DNA of 64,000 bases, from positions 866,001-930,000 of the forward strand of contig NC_009420.2 of NCBI RefSeq assembly GCF_000002875.2, given 5' to 3'. Shown here in pieces: positions 1 through 10,740 of the stretch (its first letter is position 1; every line of letters starts with the position of its first letter). A model generated the notes under the pieces. It did no database searches, was not told where the DNA came from, and saw nothing but the letters and a program-made list of their open reading frames with translations. The stretch comes from Leishmania infantum JPCM5. Lineage: Eukaryota; Euglenozoa; Kinetoplastea; Trypanosomatida; Trypanosomatidae. The translations under genes were made by a program, and so were the position numbers.

Positions 1-1076
1 CATCCCGTCCTCCTATCCCTTTCCGCGCACAGAGTGACGCCCCCCCCCTCCCTCTCACTCCTTCATGTACGATATGCTGAGCCCCATGCACGTGCGCGAG
101 CGCTAATCAGGCGGTGATGAAGGTGCATGAGTGAAGAGCGCTCAAAGGCATGCACAGGTGCATTGCCATGCCGAGAGACTCCTCATATCGGGGGCCTCTC
201 CCCCTTCCCCGTCCTGCTATCATACGCTCGTGGTGTTTGTGCTTGTGTCTCGGTGCAGCTGAAGTCGCCACATCTCTCTTTCTTCGGCTGCCCGGTGCGT
301 AGGTGGTCGCTCATCTCTCCACGCACCCGCGCAAGTCTTCACCCTTCACGGCCTCGTGGAAAAGGCGTGCGGGTGGGGGGGGGGTAGAGAAGGAGTGCAT
401 GCGGCACGATGTCGACTGCAGTGTTGCTAAAAGAAGCGATGAAACCACGACAAGGCCACACAAGCAAACAAAAAGGAATGCCGCACACCTCCTGCTTTGT
501 GGCCAGACGCGGACGGCTGAGCAGCGTTTTGGCTTCGCATTTCTCAAAGAGGGCATAAAAAGGAACAGACCGTGTGAGTAGAGGCGGATGGCCGGCTTCG
601 CACGCTCTTCTCCTCTTTTCAGGAGAGCAGCCGTGCTGCCGCTGTCCACCCTCCCCCTTCAACATCACCTCAGCCCACGATGCTGGTGTGTTGTCTGTCA
701 TTATGTGCGCGAGGGCGTGCGTGTCTGCCTTTGCTGCTGCACGCAATCGAGACAGTGACTACTTGCAAGCGGAAAGGAAACGCCCGTACAAACTCGCGGG
801 TCATCTTCCCTTCTACCCGCCTTACCGTTCCGCATCCCTCTCGCACCTTCGACGCCCATCCGCCTCGCCCACTCACCACACCCACTTTCACAGCGCCAGG
901 ACCGCATCACCACAAAAACTAAGAAACAACAGCGAGGAAAGGAAAAAGCGAAAAACTAACACGAGACGGCAGGAGACGCAGCCGATTCGCGTCGGACAAA
1001 GAGGGCGCCGTATAAACACCCGGCTGAAGACTAGAAGAACGGCGGTGCAGCACGCGCGCATACGCACTGGTCTGTG
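1..1076. other. Intergenic region and 5' leader of first gene
   Basis: No convincing gene is seen here; open frames are short, overlapping and low in complexity. The left edge is pyrimidine-rich, presumably the 3' part of an upstream transcript. Two plausible spliced-leader acceptors precede the gene at 1077: the AG at 621-622, after a C/T tract ending TCCTCTTTTC, and the AG at 892-893, after a long C-rich tract ending CTTTCACAG. The downstream one would give a leader of about 180 nt. Confidence 0.6.
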
Positions 1077-3866
1077 ATGGATGGAAAGCGCAGACAGTAC
1101 GTGCCACCGGCGCTAGGAGGCTCTCCAGCCTCTACCGCTGCCACAACCGCGGCGGCAGTCGCAGCGGATGCGGCCGCAAAGCGCCTCATCAGCCTCCGAA
1201 ACAGCGCGCGCCCGCCGGAGCCGTCCCTACCGACGCAGACCTCCCCGAACGCACAAGCGTTGCGTGAGCAGGCCGTGGCAGACATACGCCAGCGCGCACC
1301 ATCCCTGAATTCGGGCAGCTCACAGGTGTTTTTGCCCACCGCTAGGGATGGCGGGCACTCTGACAGTGCCACCAACACGACAGCTTTCGCTGCCACGGGT
1401 CTGCCGCGCACGTATAGAGACGACTCGCTCTCCCTTCCGCGCCCTCGCTCGTACGCAGCACCACCGCTAGCCTCGTCGGCATCATCATCGCCAGCGCCAG
1501 CTACCGTTGCCGCTGCTGCTGCCGCTGCCGCATTGCTGAAGATTCGAAACCGAATCGGCAACAGCACAACGCCCGGCACCGTTACCAGCGGTCATCCCTC
1601 GTCTTCCGAGATGATGCCACAATCCCCGTCGTGGCACTTGACCGCCAGACCCCCGCCAAAGGCTCCGCGGTCGTGGACACCGCCAACGCTCTCTCTGCGG
1701 CGACCATCGTCCGCCGCCACCATCGCCAGTCACCCTACAGGAGAGGTGCACGAGCGGAGTTACGCCATCACCGCTTCCGCGAACCTGTCGCCGCAGCACG
1801 TGTTCTTGTCCTCGTCATCGCCGACTCCCCCTCCATCGGACGCACCTGGATCAGCAGTGGAGCCGCGTCGGGATGTGCTGGGGCTGGGCGGTGACGCGGC
1901 TGGATGCAGCGACGTTGTAGGACTGGCGTCGGTGTCACAAGCAGGGCTCAAGCGGCCGCGCGACTTTGGCGTCCCCTCGATATCCGATGGTGAGGATGAC
2001 CGTGACGATGGTGGTGATGGTGGACAAGGAGGTACCATCGCCTCCTCACCAGCCTCTCCGCGTTCTTCTTCTTCCTCCACCGACAAGGCATCCGCGCCGC
2101 CCTCGATGAGCAACGGCGTGGGTGCAGGTCTCCCTCGCGCTCCTGTAAGGGGTGAAGGGCTCGGCGAGGGCTCGGCAACGCGCCCCCTTGCAGCGTGGCG
2201 AGGCCTCCTCCCGCGTCCTGGTGTTGGAGACGCCAGCACTGCACCACAGCCGCAGCACCCTCTCGGCCTTGCAAGCCTTCATCAGCACGCTTTTTCACGG
2301 CTGAACCGAGCCACCACAGCGTCCGACGAAGAAGCTGAGCAGGCGACGTTCAACCGTGAAACGGAGGACGAAGATGCGGTCGCAGATGATGAGACCGGAG
2401 AGGAGGATGGGGGTGGCGGCCGCCGGAGCGTGGTGCAAAGTGACCCGCTTCGTGTCGTGGTGGATTTCGCTGAGGTAAGAAGGGCTGCAGCGCGCTCCAA
2501 GACGGCCGCTGCTGCCGCTGCCAGTAGTGATGGCGCCCTGCAACAAGCAGAGGAGGCGGAAGCCATGCTCACAGACGCCCAAAAGGGGAGCGAGTCGCAT
2601 CGCCACGCGAAGCAGGATAATGCGAGCAGGTGCAGTCTTGAAGCAGAGCGCGACGCGCGTGACGTCGCAAGCGCACGCGCTTTCTTGGAGAAGCGAGCAT
2701 GGGCCGACGTTCATCGGCGTGCGACGCAAGCGGCCACCACACCCGCACCACCATCGGAGCTTCTCCTCGACCTCCTTCAGCATCTCCCGACCACGCCGGG
2801 ACGTGCGATTTACGACCGAAGCAGCTGCCCGCCCACTGCCGCGGCTAGCGGCTTCGACGAAGACTTCCACAAGTGCGTGCAGCAGCTCATGACACAAATA
2901 GTGCTACAGCGCGATGGCCGAATCGGCGATGCGAAGCTGCCCTCCGTTTCCCTTGCTGATGCAGCGGCGGCGCAGCAAGACAGTGCCTCTCTTCGCCATC
3001 GCAGTCGCATGCAACGAAAGGGTGCAAAGCAGAAACAGAAAGAGGGTGAGGTGGAGCAGCTCGTTGAGGCTGTCGAGAGGGGCATTGCAGACGATGTGCG
3101 CGATGTCGTTGCCTACGCCCGATTCCTCATGCAGGAGCGACTGCATCAAGAGCAGCGGAAGGTGTCAGAGCGTCTCTCGTCACCTTCGAAGACGGCAGTC
3201 GAAGAATCGGAGGGGAACTTCTGCCCTGACGGCGACATGCGGACCCCCGAACAGCAACAGCAGCTTGCTGAGCTGCGAGCGGTGGTTGAGAAAAAGCTAA
3301 GCCTCATGCGCGCTGCTGCGGAGTCCACCGACAAAGGGGGCGAGTCCGAGAGTGCGACGTTGCGCACCAAGCGAGCGCAGAGCACGCGGGGCAGCGAGGA
3401 TGACGCCAACGGGATTCCAGGGGCAACTGATGCGGCGCTTCAGGATTCCAAGGCAGTGTTTGCCGCGGCCCACAGGCGATTCATGGACGTCGTGCGCAGC
3501 GCAGCGGCAAGTCGCCGCGAGAAAGTGGAAGCAGCTCAGGCGGCGGAGCAGCGACTGGAGGCCACCGTGGCCGCCTGGCGGAAGTCCTACGATAAGCTGC
3601 TGACGCGCGAGCTGAGCCGTCACTGCGCGGGGAAGAGGCCAGACAAGCAATCACGGACGGAGGCACTGCTCCAGGCTATGCAGCCGCAGCAGGAGAAGCA
3701 CCAGAAGCGGCAACACCACCGACCCCCGACTGGTCTGTGGGAGATGACGAAGGGAATGCACAAGAAAGAGCGCAAGCACCTGAGCAAGCTTGTCAAAGCA
3801 GCGGCTAATGTGCTCCCTCTCCCGCCCTTTCAGTACCCGCCAGCACCACCACACTTCTCTCCGTAG
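1077..3866 (+). CDS. Hypothetical kinetoplastid protein, disordered N-terminus and coiled-coil C-terminus
   Basis: A 929-residue protein; the first ATG after the likely trans-splice acceptor is at 1077 and begins MDGKRRQYVPP. I do not recognise a family. Roughly the first 500 residues are rich in Ala, Ser, Pro and Thr with poly-Ala runs and look disordered. Acidic patches lie near residues 300-315 (SDGEDDRDD) and 410-450, and a basic KRPRD that could be a nuclear signal lies just before the first. From about residue 640 the protein becomes helical and charged, with predicted coiled coil around 660-700 and 780-850 (AAHRRFMDVVRSAAASRR region). The last 45 residues, containing GLWEMTKGMHKKERKH and a Pro-rich tail, look the most ordered and could be a conserved motif. 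Reality as a gene rests on its length, codon bias typical of the cluster and strand. Function is unknown. Confidence 0.85.
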   Translation: MDGKRRQYVPPALGGSPASTAATTAAAVAADAAAKRLISLRNSARPPEPSLPTQTSPNAQALREQAVADIRQRAPSLNSGSSQVFLPTARDGGHSDSATNTTAFAATGLPRTYRDDSLSLPRPRSYAAPPLASSASSSPAPATVAAAAAAAALLKIRNRIGNSTTPGTVTSGHPSSSEMMPQSPSWHLTARPPPKAPRSWTPPTLSLRRPSSAATIASHPTGEVHERSYAITASANLSPQHVFLSSSSPTPPPSDAPGSAVEPRRDVLGLGGDAAGCSDVVGLASVSQAGLKRPRDFGVPSISDGEDDRDDGGDGGQGGTIASSPASPRSSSSSTDKASAPPSMSNGVGAGLPRAPVRGEGLGEGSATRPLAAWRGLLPRPGVGDASTAPQPQHPLGLASLHQHAFSRLNRATTASDEEAEQATFNRETEDEDAVADDETGEEDGGGGRRSVVQSDPLRVVVDFAEVRRAAARSKTAAAAAASSDGALQQAEEAEAMLTDAQKGSESHRHAKQDNASRCSLEAERDARDVASARAFLEKRAWADVHRRATQAATTPAPPSELLLDLLQHLPTTPGRAIYDRSSCPPTAAASGFDEDFHKCVQQLMTQIVLQRDGRIGDAKLPSVSLADAAAAQQDSASLRHRSRMQRKGAKQKQKEGEVEQLVEAVERGIADDVRDVVAYARFLMQERLHQEQRKVSERLSSPSKTAVEESEGNFCPDGDMRTPEQQQQLAELRAVVEKKLSLMRAAAESTDKGGESESATLRTKRAQSTRGSEDDANGIPGATDAALQDSKAVFAAAHRRFMDVVRSAAASRREKVEAAQAAEQRLEATVAAWRKSYDKLLTRELSRHCAGKRPDKQSRTEALLQAMQPQQEKHQKRQHHRPPTGLWEMTKGMHKKERKHLSKLVKAAANVLPLPPFQYPPAPPHFSP

Positions 3867-4468
3867 CGCCGCCCTTTTTCTGTACCTCTCTATCGCTCTG
3901 CCTCTCTCGATTAACACCGCCGTCACTGACACACCGCAACGCGTGGGAGGGGAAGGAAGGGGCGAAGGTAGAAAGGTTGAGCACAGGCGCGCGGAAAGGC
4001 AGCCCGAGTACGTTGCGGTCATCTTCGCACACACTCCCGAGCTACATGTGTACGCACAGGCATGCAAGTGCAGGGGCACATGATATGCGCATGCTCTACG
4101 AGCCATCTCTGCCAAAGCGAGAGAGGGAAAGGGGAAGCAGTTTTTGATCGTGCACGCCGCTGTCCGGGAGCATACATGCGTGCCGGTACCGCTTGCATGC
4201 CTCGCGTTTGCCTTTTCATGTGGTTTCCTTTTTTCCCGCATTTTTCAGTGAATCTCATGAGGTGATCCACCCCCCCCCTTCCGTCGTCGTCGCCTCGCTC
4301 ACTTCTCGCGGCTGCTGTCACTGCAGTTGTTGTAGCATCGACCTCTCATGATTCTACCCTCACTGTTGCCCGCCTCACCGGCTCGTTTCCTGCTCCCGTT
4401 CTCCCTCTATTCTCCTCTGTTGTATTTGCCTTTCTCTCTGTCGGCTTTCACAGTCGTCGCTCTGCACC
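3867..4468. other. Intergenic region with polypyrimidine tract
   Basis: Short 3'UTR-like sequence followed by a strongly C/T-rich tract from about 4268 to 4450. No gene seen. The tract ends at the acceptor AG listed separately at 4452-4453. Confidence 0.6.
4452..4453 (+). promoter_or_regulatory. Probable spliced-leader trans-splice acceptor AG
   Basis: First AG after about 100 nt of C/T-rich sequence, 15 nt before the ATG at 4469. The spacing predicts a very short 5'UTR and supports this ATG as the start. Confidence 0.6.
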
Positions 4469-6400
4469 ATGGAGGCCCTGTTCTACGACCACGCCGTCAC
4501 CAGCACGGCAACCCGCCAGGCAGACCTTCGCCAGGCTCTGCAGGCATTTCTGACGGACGCCGCATCGCGGTCGGCCGTTCAGCTCATCGCTCTCTTTGTT
4601 CGAATTCCGGTTCCTTCTATCGTCGCTGTGGCCGCCCACACTGCTAGTGGCAGCCGCACTAGCAGCAGGACATCTTCATCGCGTGAGGGCGGTTCTGTGG
4701 CGGCGCGGCACGCCGCGACTGGTAAAGCGGCTTCCGCGGCTTCACCATCGCCTCCGGCGCCGTCCCGTCGGAGTCGCAACGCGGCAAGGCTGGCCTGGTG
4801 CGCCTGGGAAGCTGACCGACGCCTTCGTCAGGCAGCCGAGGATGCATCAGAGATGAACAAGTGGCTCGCACACGACGACTTCTCTGCATCACGAAAGGCC
4901 GGGGCCGGGATCACGAGGTCATCTTTCCGCGATGCTTTCGTTGTCGCGGTGGCCTTCTTGGCGCCGCACACGCGTGACGACCTCGTTGTCTATGAGAGCT
5001 GGCAGCGCTGTGCAGAGATGTGCGCCGAGTCATCAGCCGCTGGCGTGGCGAGCGGCTCTGCATCGCGAACCACTCGAATGCTCTCGCCACTGCGCCATGC
5101 CCGTCTCGTTGCTCTTTCGCTTGGGGCTCCATCGCTGCTGTTGTCGTGGGCAGAGCGGCCCACGCGCTGCCACCTCGACAGCCTTCTTCTTCCCCATCAG
5201 AGCCTTCTCGTGGATCTGTCGTGGTGGTTGGCGACGGCAAGCGGGAGCGCAGGCGCAGTAAGCGATGCTGCAGCCGGCAGCCGTGTAAGCAACTCGGTTC
5301 TGCGCGATATATTTATCAGCGACGTGCAGCGTTCTCTGAAGCTGCCGAAGGGAGACAGTCGGTGCGCAGTCTGGATCTCGTATGCAACCCTCTTGGCCTC
5401 TCTGCACCCTCAGGTGATGGGCAGTGGCGACGGCGCCGACGGTGACGGCGTGAGCATGGACATGCGCGTAGCAGGAAGTGCGTCACGACGGAAGCGTGGT
5501 CGGAACACGCTGTGTGGCGAGGTCTCCGGCGTGGACGAGCAGGCCTTCATGATGACATACGCCCGGGTTCGCCAACTGCTCAGCTCACTCAACGCCAGCC
5601 AGGCCGGCGCAGTGGGCCGCACGCAGTTTCTGCGCGTTGCTCTGAGCTACGGCGGCCCTTCTTCTGCTTTGCGGCGCCAGCTCGTGCACACATGCAGTCG
5701 CACAGAGCACGGAGTCACGGCGGTCGATGCAGCACTGCTGCGCACTCGGTCACTCGTTGACGTGCACGCCTTGTTTGGTGTGCTCGCCGGACGGGACACA
5801 GTGAACGTGTACAGCGAGGCCGCCGCGTTTGTGCGCACGGCGCGACGCCGCGCTAGCGCAGGCCAGACATCGCAGCAGCGGCATCAGCGCATCGCTGTTC
5901 AAAGCGCACGAGTGGAGGTGACCTCGTCACCCTCTTGCGCCCCCCCCGGCACCGAGCACGAGGTGGTGGATCGTGGTGCAGGAAACTTGTGCCACAACGC
6001 CTTCGTGGAACGAGGTGCCAGAGCGCTGGCGCGAAAGCTGCGGCTGTGGGAGCGCAAACGGCTGGGCAAACGGGGGAAGCGAGGCGCGCACGTCCGTCCA
6101 CGCGACACGGCAGCAAAGAGGCCGATGAAGCGAGGGCATGCTGAGGCCAGCGGTGCTGATTCTGAGCGTGTGCTCGCGCACGCTGTGGAAAGGGCTAGCC
6201 GAGCAGCGGCGAGTCCCAAGACGGGGAGCAAGCGCCGAGCGGAGCCGCTGGCGTGCGTGGATGGCCGCGCTTCGGCCTCCGCCACGAGAGCGTTGCTGCC
6301 ACCCCAAAAGCAGAGGAGGACGGATGCGGCGACTGTCAGCCCAACGCTGACTACTGAAACAGCTCTCAGGTGGAGCGAGGATGTGGCTGGTAGTGGCTAA
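4469..6400 (+). CDS. Hypothetical protein with basic C-terminal tail and possible degenerate EF-hand
   Basis: A 643-residue protein beginning MEALFYDHAVTS. The start is well supported because the first AG after the polypyrimidine tract lies just 15 nt upstream. No family recognised with certainty. Residues 1-60 are helical, 60-105 are Ser/Ala/Pro-rich linker, and 105-430 form a mostly helical globular region with Trp-containing segments (LVDLSWWLATA). Around residues 350-390 a helix-loop-helix (LLSSLNASQAGAVGRTQFL) resembles an EF-hand whose calcium ligands are largely missing. From about 500 the chain becomes very basic (RKRLGKRGKRG, KRPMKRG), which suggests nuclear or nucleic-acid association by inference only. 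The gene is co-directional with its neighbours. Function is unknown. Confidence 0.85.
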   Translation: MEALFYDHAVTSTATRQADLRQALQAFLTDAASRSAVQLIALFVRIPVPSIVAVAAHTASGSRTSSRTSSSREGGSVAARHAATGKAASAASPSPPAPSRRSRNAARLAWCAWEADRRLRQAAEDASEMNKWLAHDDFSASRKAGAGITRSSFRDAFVVAVAFLAPHTRDDLVVYESWQRCAEMCAESSAAGVASGSASRTTRMLSPLRHARLVALSLGAPSLLLSWAERPTRCHLDSLLLPHQSLLVDLSWWLATASGSAGAVSDAAAGSRVSNSVLRDIFISDVQRSLKLPKGDSRCAVWISYATLLASLHPQVMGSGDGADGDGVSMDMRVAGSASRRKRGRNTLCGEVSGVDEQAFMMTYARVRQLLSSLNASQAGAVGRTQFLRVALSYGGPSSALRRQLVHTCSRTEHGVTAVDAALLRTRSLVDVHALFGVLAGRDTVNVYSEAAAFVRTARRRASAGQTSQQRHQRIAVQSARVEVTSSPSCAPPGTEHEVVDRGAGNLCHNAFVERGARALARKLRLWERKRLGKRGKRGAHVRPRDTAAKRPMKRGHAEASGADSERVLAHAVERASRAAASPKTGSKRRAEPLACVDGRASASATRALLPPQKQRRTDAATVSPTLTTETALRWSEDVAGSG

Positions 6401-7308
6401 AGTAGGTGGGCTGCCGCCGCCGCCGCCTCTGCGCACCTCTCTGTCCGTCTACCAAGATGCGCACAACACAAAATACAAGCCACCTCTGTTTTGTTCTTGT
6501 TTTGCTTTGTGCTTAGCAAGGCTGCTGCCGGCGCAACAGACATTGACGTGCGCACATAACGCGTGCGTGCACGCGTACACGATTGAAGCGCACGTAGCAA
6601 TTCACATTTAAGAGGCACAAATGACTTTTTCAGTAACGTGTTCGAGCAACAGCGGGGGCGCGGAGGATTGCGGTGGTGCCGCTGCATTATCTTACGTTAT
6701 CCATCTTTGCCCCTTGGAAGTCGCTCTTCTATCTAGCACGTCGGCCTTTTCACGCCGTCTCTGTTGGTGGGGGGGGCGGCGAGTGTGTAACTACTCAGCC
6801 GAAGGCCGCGTCAGCGCACCGTCTCTCTCCCCGCCTCCGTCGGCCGCTTCCCTCTTGACCAGTCGCTTCGAACCACCACCTCCTGCCCTCTACCCTCCTC
6901 TCCGTCTCTCGGCGCTCTGTGTGTGTCTTATGTGCGTGTGTGCGGGCCTGAGCACCAACAACAACAGATAAATAAGAATACGTTAGCCCAGAGCATTGCC
7001 AAAGCATTCGATATCCCACGTAGCAACGACGCCCGGGATCAGCAGAAGGAATAGCAGTCATCCACTCAGCCACAGCGCGCCATCCTCGCCTTTTTCTCTC
7101 CCCCTATCTTTATCACATAACGCTAACAAAAAAAAAAACAGAAACAGCTCAATACAAAGCATTCATACACCACCACAAGAACAAACCTCTTTCCTATTCC
7201 ATCTCATTCTCAACGGAGAGAGCTTGCGGCCACTCCTTTCCGTCTCTTATCGTGTACGAACGCTTCTCCTTCCCCCTCTCCCCCCCTTCCTTCTCTCTCG
7301 TACCGAAG
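6401..7308. other. Intergenic region upstream of choline transporter-like gene
   Basis: No gene seen. Pyrimidine-rich blocks lie at about 6820-6910 and 7080-7115. The AG at 7140-7141, just after an A-run that follows the second tract, is a plausible trans-splice acceptor about 170 nt before the start codon; C/T-rich sequence continues up to the ATG. Confidence 0.5.
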
Positions 7309-8844
7309 ATGAGTAAGGCTTTCGGCGGAGGCATGAATAACGGGACGCTCGGTAAGGGTCCGGTGCCAACGGATGCGGGCATCCCCATAAGGTCTAGTGG
7401 AGTAGACGCATACGGTAACGGCGCCCACACCCAGTATCCACAGGCAGAGCTCCACTACAGCGGTGTCGGAGGCCCGCCAGCAGATGGCATCCCGCTTTAC
7501 CCCGAGGCGGCGTCAAATCCAGCTCAGGCACCAAGACTCAGCCGCTTCCGCATTCAAGGCTTCAAGGACGTGTGGGCCACCTTCGTGTTCGCCATATTTG
7601 TGATCTTCTCGATTGCCTGGAGCATTGTGCAGCTCACCACGTACCACTTCGACACTGACCCGCACAGCCAGTCTCCGTTCAGTGGAGCAAACGGGCCTCG
7701 CCTGGGGTATGTCGCCATTGCGTGTCTCGCGTCTGCCGGTGCCTCCGTGATCAGCTCGCTCGTGATGCTCGCCCTTATGCAGCGCATTCCCGTCCAGATG
7801 ATCTACGTTGCGAACATCATGACAATTTTACTGTTTTTTGCCTCTGCTGTGATGGCGTTCTTGCGGGTCCATGTTGTCGTTGGCATTCTCATGATCATAT
7901 GTGGCGTCTTTCAGGCCATCTGGCTCTTCCTCGTTCGCCACCGCATCCCATTCGCGGCAGCGCTTCTGCGAACATCGGCGAGGCTTATCAGCACGTACAA
8001 GCTCACGGTTGTGCTGAACCTCATGTTGTGCACCGTTTCATTCGGCTACATCGCGCTCTGGGGCTATGGTGTGGCGGCGCCGGTCGACCGCTTTTACAAG
8101 GACCAGGGCAATGGCGGCTACATCTTTGTGATTGCCGTGCTCGTCTTCACGATGCTGTGGGTGTCGCAGGTGACGCCGAACGTGATGCACGTGACGACCA
8201 GCGGCCTGGTCGCGACGTGGTACTTTGCCGGCTCGGACAACATGCCGCGCCACCCCACGCTGGCCTCGTTCAAGCGCGCCACAACGACGAGCTTTGGCTC
8301 CATCTGCTTCGGCTCCCTCGTCGTCGCCATCATTCAATTCATTCGCTGGCTGGTCGAGAGTTCCGGCAGCGACTACGAGAACGGCTTCGTGCATTGCCTG
8401 CTGGAGTGCATTCTGCGATGCATTGAGAGAATCGTCGAATACTTCAACCGTTACGCGTTCGTGCACGTGGCCATCTACGGCTGCAGCTACATCGAGGGTG
8501 CGAAGCGGACCTTCGCACTGTGCAAGCAGTGCTTCTTTGCCGCCTACTTCAACGACTGCCTTGTGTCACCGACCCTGAACATGTTTACGCTAGCTGTTTC
8601 GCTTGTGTTTGCGTTCATCGCTGGTGTCCTCTCCAGGTCGTGGCCGATCGGCGTGCTCGCGTTTGTCGTCGCGGTGATAGTGCACTCGCTCTTTTTTGTG
8701 CCCGTCGACAGCGCTGTGACGACGGTGTTCGTGTGCTTCGCGGAGTGCCCCGAGGCCCTGCGTGAGTCTGACCTGCAGTTGTACGCCACCATCCACGCCG
8801 CGGACGCGAACGGCACGCACAACAATGCCCCGCCACCCCTGTGA
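7309..8844 (+). CDS. Choline transporter-like protein (SLC44/PNS1 family)
   Basis: A 511-residue polytopic membrane protein starting MSKAFGGGMNNG at the first in-frame ATG. An N-terminal cytoplasmic segment of about 80 residues (Gly/Pro/Asn-rich) is followed by roughly ten hydrophobic segments starting near residues 86, 132, 164, 188, 229, 269, 327 and 425 (the last stretch holding two). The C-terminal half carries the family hallmark: an ILRCIERIVEYFNRYAFVHVA segment with YGCSYIEGAKRTF, matching the conserved FNRYAY..IAIYG block of Pfam choline transporter-like proteins, preceded by a VTTSGLVATWYF motif. Family members sit at the plasma membrane or organelle membranes and are implicated in choline or ethanolamine transport, although the yeast homologue is not essential for choline uptake. 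Substrate here is inferred from family only. Confidence 0.9.
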   Translation: MSKAFGGGMNNGTLGKGPVPTDAGIPIRSSGVDAYGNGAHTQYPQAELHYSGVGGPPADGIPLYPEAASNPAQAPRLSRFRIQGFKDVWATFVFAIFVIFSIAWSIVQLTTYHFDTDPHSQSPFSGANGPRLGYVAIACLASAGASVISSLVMLALMQRIPVQMIYVANIMTILLFFASAVMAFLRVHVVVGILMIICGVFQAIWLFLVRHRIPFAAALLRTSARLISTYKLTVVLNLMLCTVSFGYIALWGYGVAAPVDRFYKDQGNGGYIFVIAVLVFTMLWVSQVTPNVMHVTTSGLVATWYFAGSDNMPRHPTLASFKRATTTSFGSICFGSLVVAIIQFIRWLVESSGSDYENGFVHCLLECILRCIERIVEYFNRYAFVHVAIYGCSYIEGAKRTFALCKQCFFAAYFNDCLVSPTLNMFTLAVSLVFAFIAGVLSRSWPIGVLAFVVAVIVHSLFFVPVDSAVTTVFVCFAECPEALRESDLQLYATIHAADANGTHNNAPPPL

Positions 8845-10740
8845 GCGACCGCCGCGAAAGATGGGCGCATGATATGAAGAACAAACTCGCGAAGACAGTG
8901 CAACCGGAAAGAGCTGCGGCCGCTCCATCAAGAGGAATGCCATATGCCTAAGATTTTTCTCGTGTCTATTGTCCGTCGGCATCATAGCGTATGCTCGTGT
9001 GAGGCAGCACTGCTGTGGTCCACACCATTGAGCTCCGCGCTGCCTTTTCGCTCTCTCTCTGCGTCTTCATCTCTTTTTTTCGTTTGTTCTGTTTTGTTTT
9101 CGCTTCTCTTGCCTGCTTATGCGGCTGATCTGTCGTTGTTGTCGTTTTTCGATGTTTGTTTTGTTGTTGTCCTCACGCCCCCTCCTCCTCCCTTCCGTTC
9201 TCTCGTTGCTTTAGCCAGTGGCACCCAACACGTGCACACATCTGCGAGCGTGCACGTGTGTGTGTGTGTGTACGTATCTCGCGCTGTCCCTCCTGTGTTG
9301 AGGATTGTTGTCGGCTTTCCAATATTACTCGTGCTTCCTTCGTTTTGCTTTTTATTTGTGTCGCACACATCTCATGCATCGAAAGCATCCATGACAGCCG
9401 CCTTTGTCGCCCCTCTCGCACCAGCTCGTCATGTTGCATGAGCTCTCTGGCGCTTCCGTGCATCGTGTTACGTCAAGAACGTTCTCGAGCCGCCCCTTTC
9501 CTCTTCAGCCTCCTCCAGCGTGCTCCTCTTCAGCCGCTTCCATCTCGCTCATGGTCGCTTTCGAATTCGTGCCTGTGTGTGTGAGTGCAGGTGCGTGTCG
9601 ATGAACTTATTCCATCTCCAGTTTGTGTGTGTGTGTGTGCACGTGTGTGCGTGTGCGTTTTTTTTTGTTGCTGCATATAAGTATTTTTGCCGGTCTTCGG
9701 ATTTGTTTGGAGTGCATCTGTAGCTGAGCGAGGAGGTGGGGTGCGTCGAGTGGACGTGCTGTGTGGGTGGCGCCTTGTCTTCGAGGAACCGCCCGCTCTC
9801 ATGTATCCCTCCCCCTTTCCCCTCCTCCACACACATAAAAGGGAGTTCTTTGCACATCCTGGCTCTGGCGAACACATGTGGCCCTGTTGCTGGTGAGTGA
9901 TTATAGTTGTATTTGGCCACCTTGCTGCCGTGGAAGGAGAGCGACCTCCCTCAACTGTGTCGCTTGCTTTTCACCAGCGGGATGGAAACAGCGTACGATG
10001 GAACACGAAGAAGGCTGTGTGCGTCTACGTGTGCGCATAAGCGTGGCAACAGAAAAAACCTCCCCTTCCTGCTACCACCGTTCTCTGGCTTTGCTCACCT
10101 CGCGTCCCACTCGCCGTTTCTCGGCTCGCAGCACATCTCGATGTGTGTGCGTGTGTGTGTATGTCGCTCACTCTCGATATAGGCTTGTGCGGTCAGTGTG
10201 AGTTAGCGAGGGAGGGGGAGAAAGTAGATGGACAGAAGTCAGATCTGTGCATATCTGCTGCGATAGTGAGCATACGCATCAGTAATCTGGCAGCTGATTA
10301 CGCCGGTGCGGAAAACACCAAGCATCGCCTTCCGCCAATATCATTTTCTTTCACTCGCTCAAGTCGTCTACTACTCCTCTTCGACCTCAGCCATCCGTCG
10401 TTCCACGCCTCTTCTCCTTCTCCACCTTTCTTTCTCCCTCTTCCTGTCGACGCAATGCACTGGCCCGCCTCCGCGTTCTAGACAGCCACTTCGGAAGCAG
10501 GGGCTCTCTGCGCCAGGTCGGAGACGCACCTTACAAAACATATCATCGACGCCGCTCACATCGGGTTTTTGTCTTCAGCACGACACCACACTTGAGTCTG
10601 TGTGGCCACTTTCTCTCCCATACCTCGATCACACGTCTTGAAAAGCGGTAGTGCATCAACGCACGCCGACACACATAAACGCGAAGGCACCGCGCGAGTG
10701 GTTCAGCCTCTGCAGCCCTCCCCGTCCCCGCCCTCCAGCA
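8845..10740. other. Intergenic region (3'UTR of transporter, 5'UTR of BRCT gene)
   Basis: Pyrimidine-rich sequence with several GT microsatellites (around 9255-9271, 9625-9660 and 10142-10160). No gene is supported; the open frames are low-complexity Ser/Cys/Val translations of C/T and GT tracts. A good acceptor for the next gene is the AG at 10577-10578 (GTTTTTGTCTTCAG). Confidence 0.55.
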
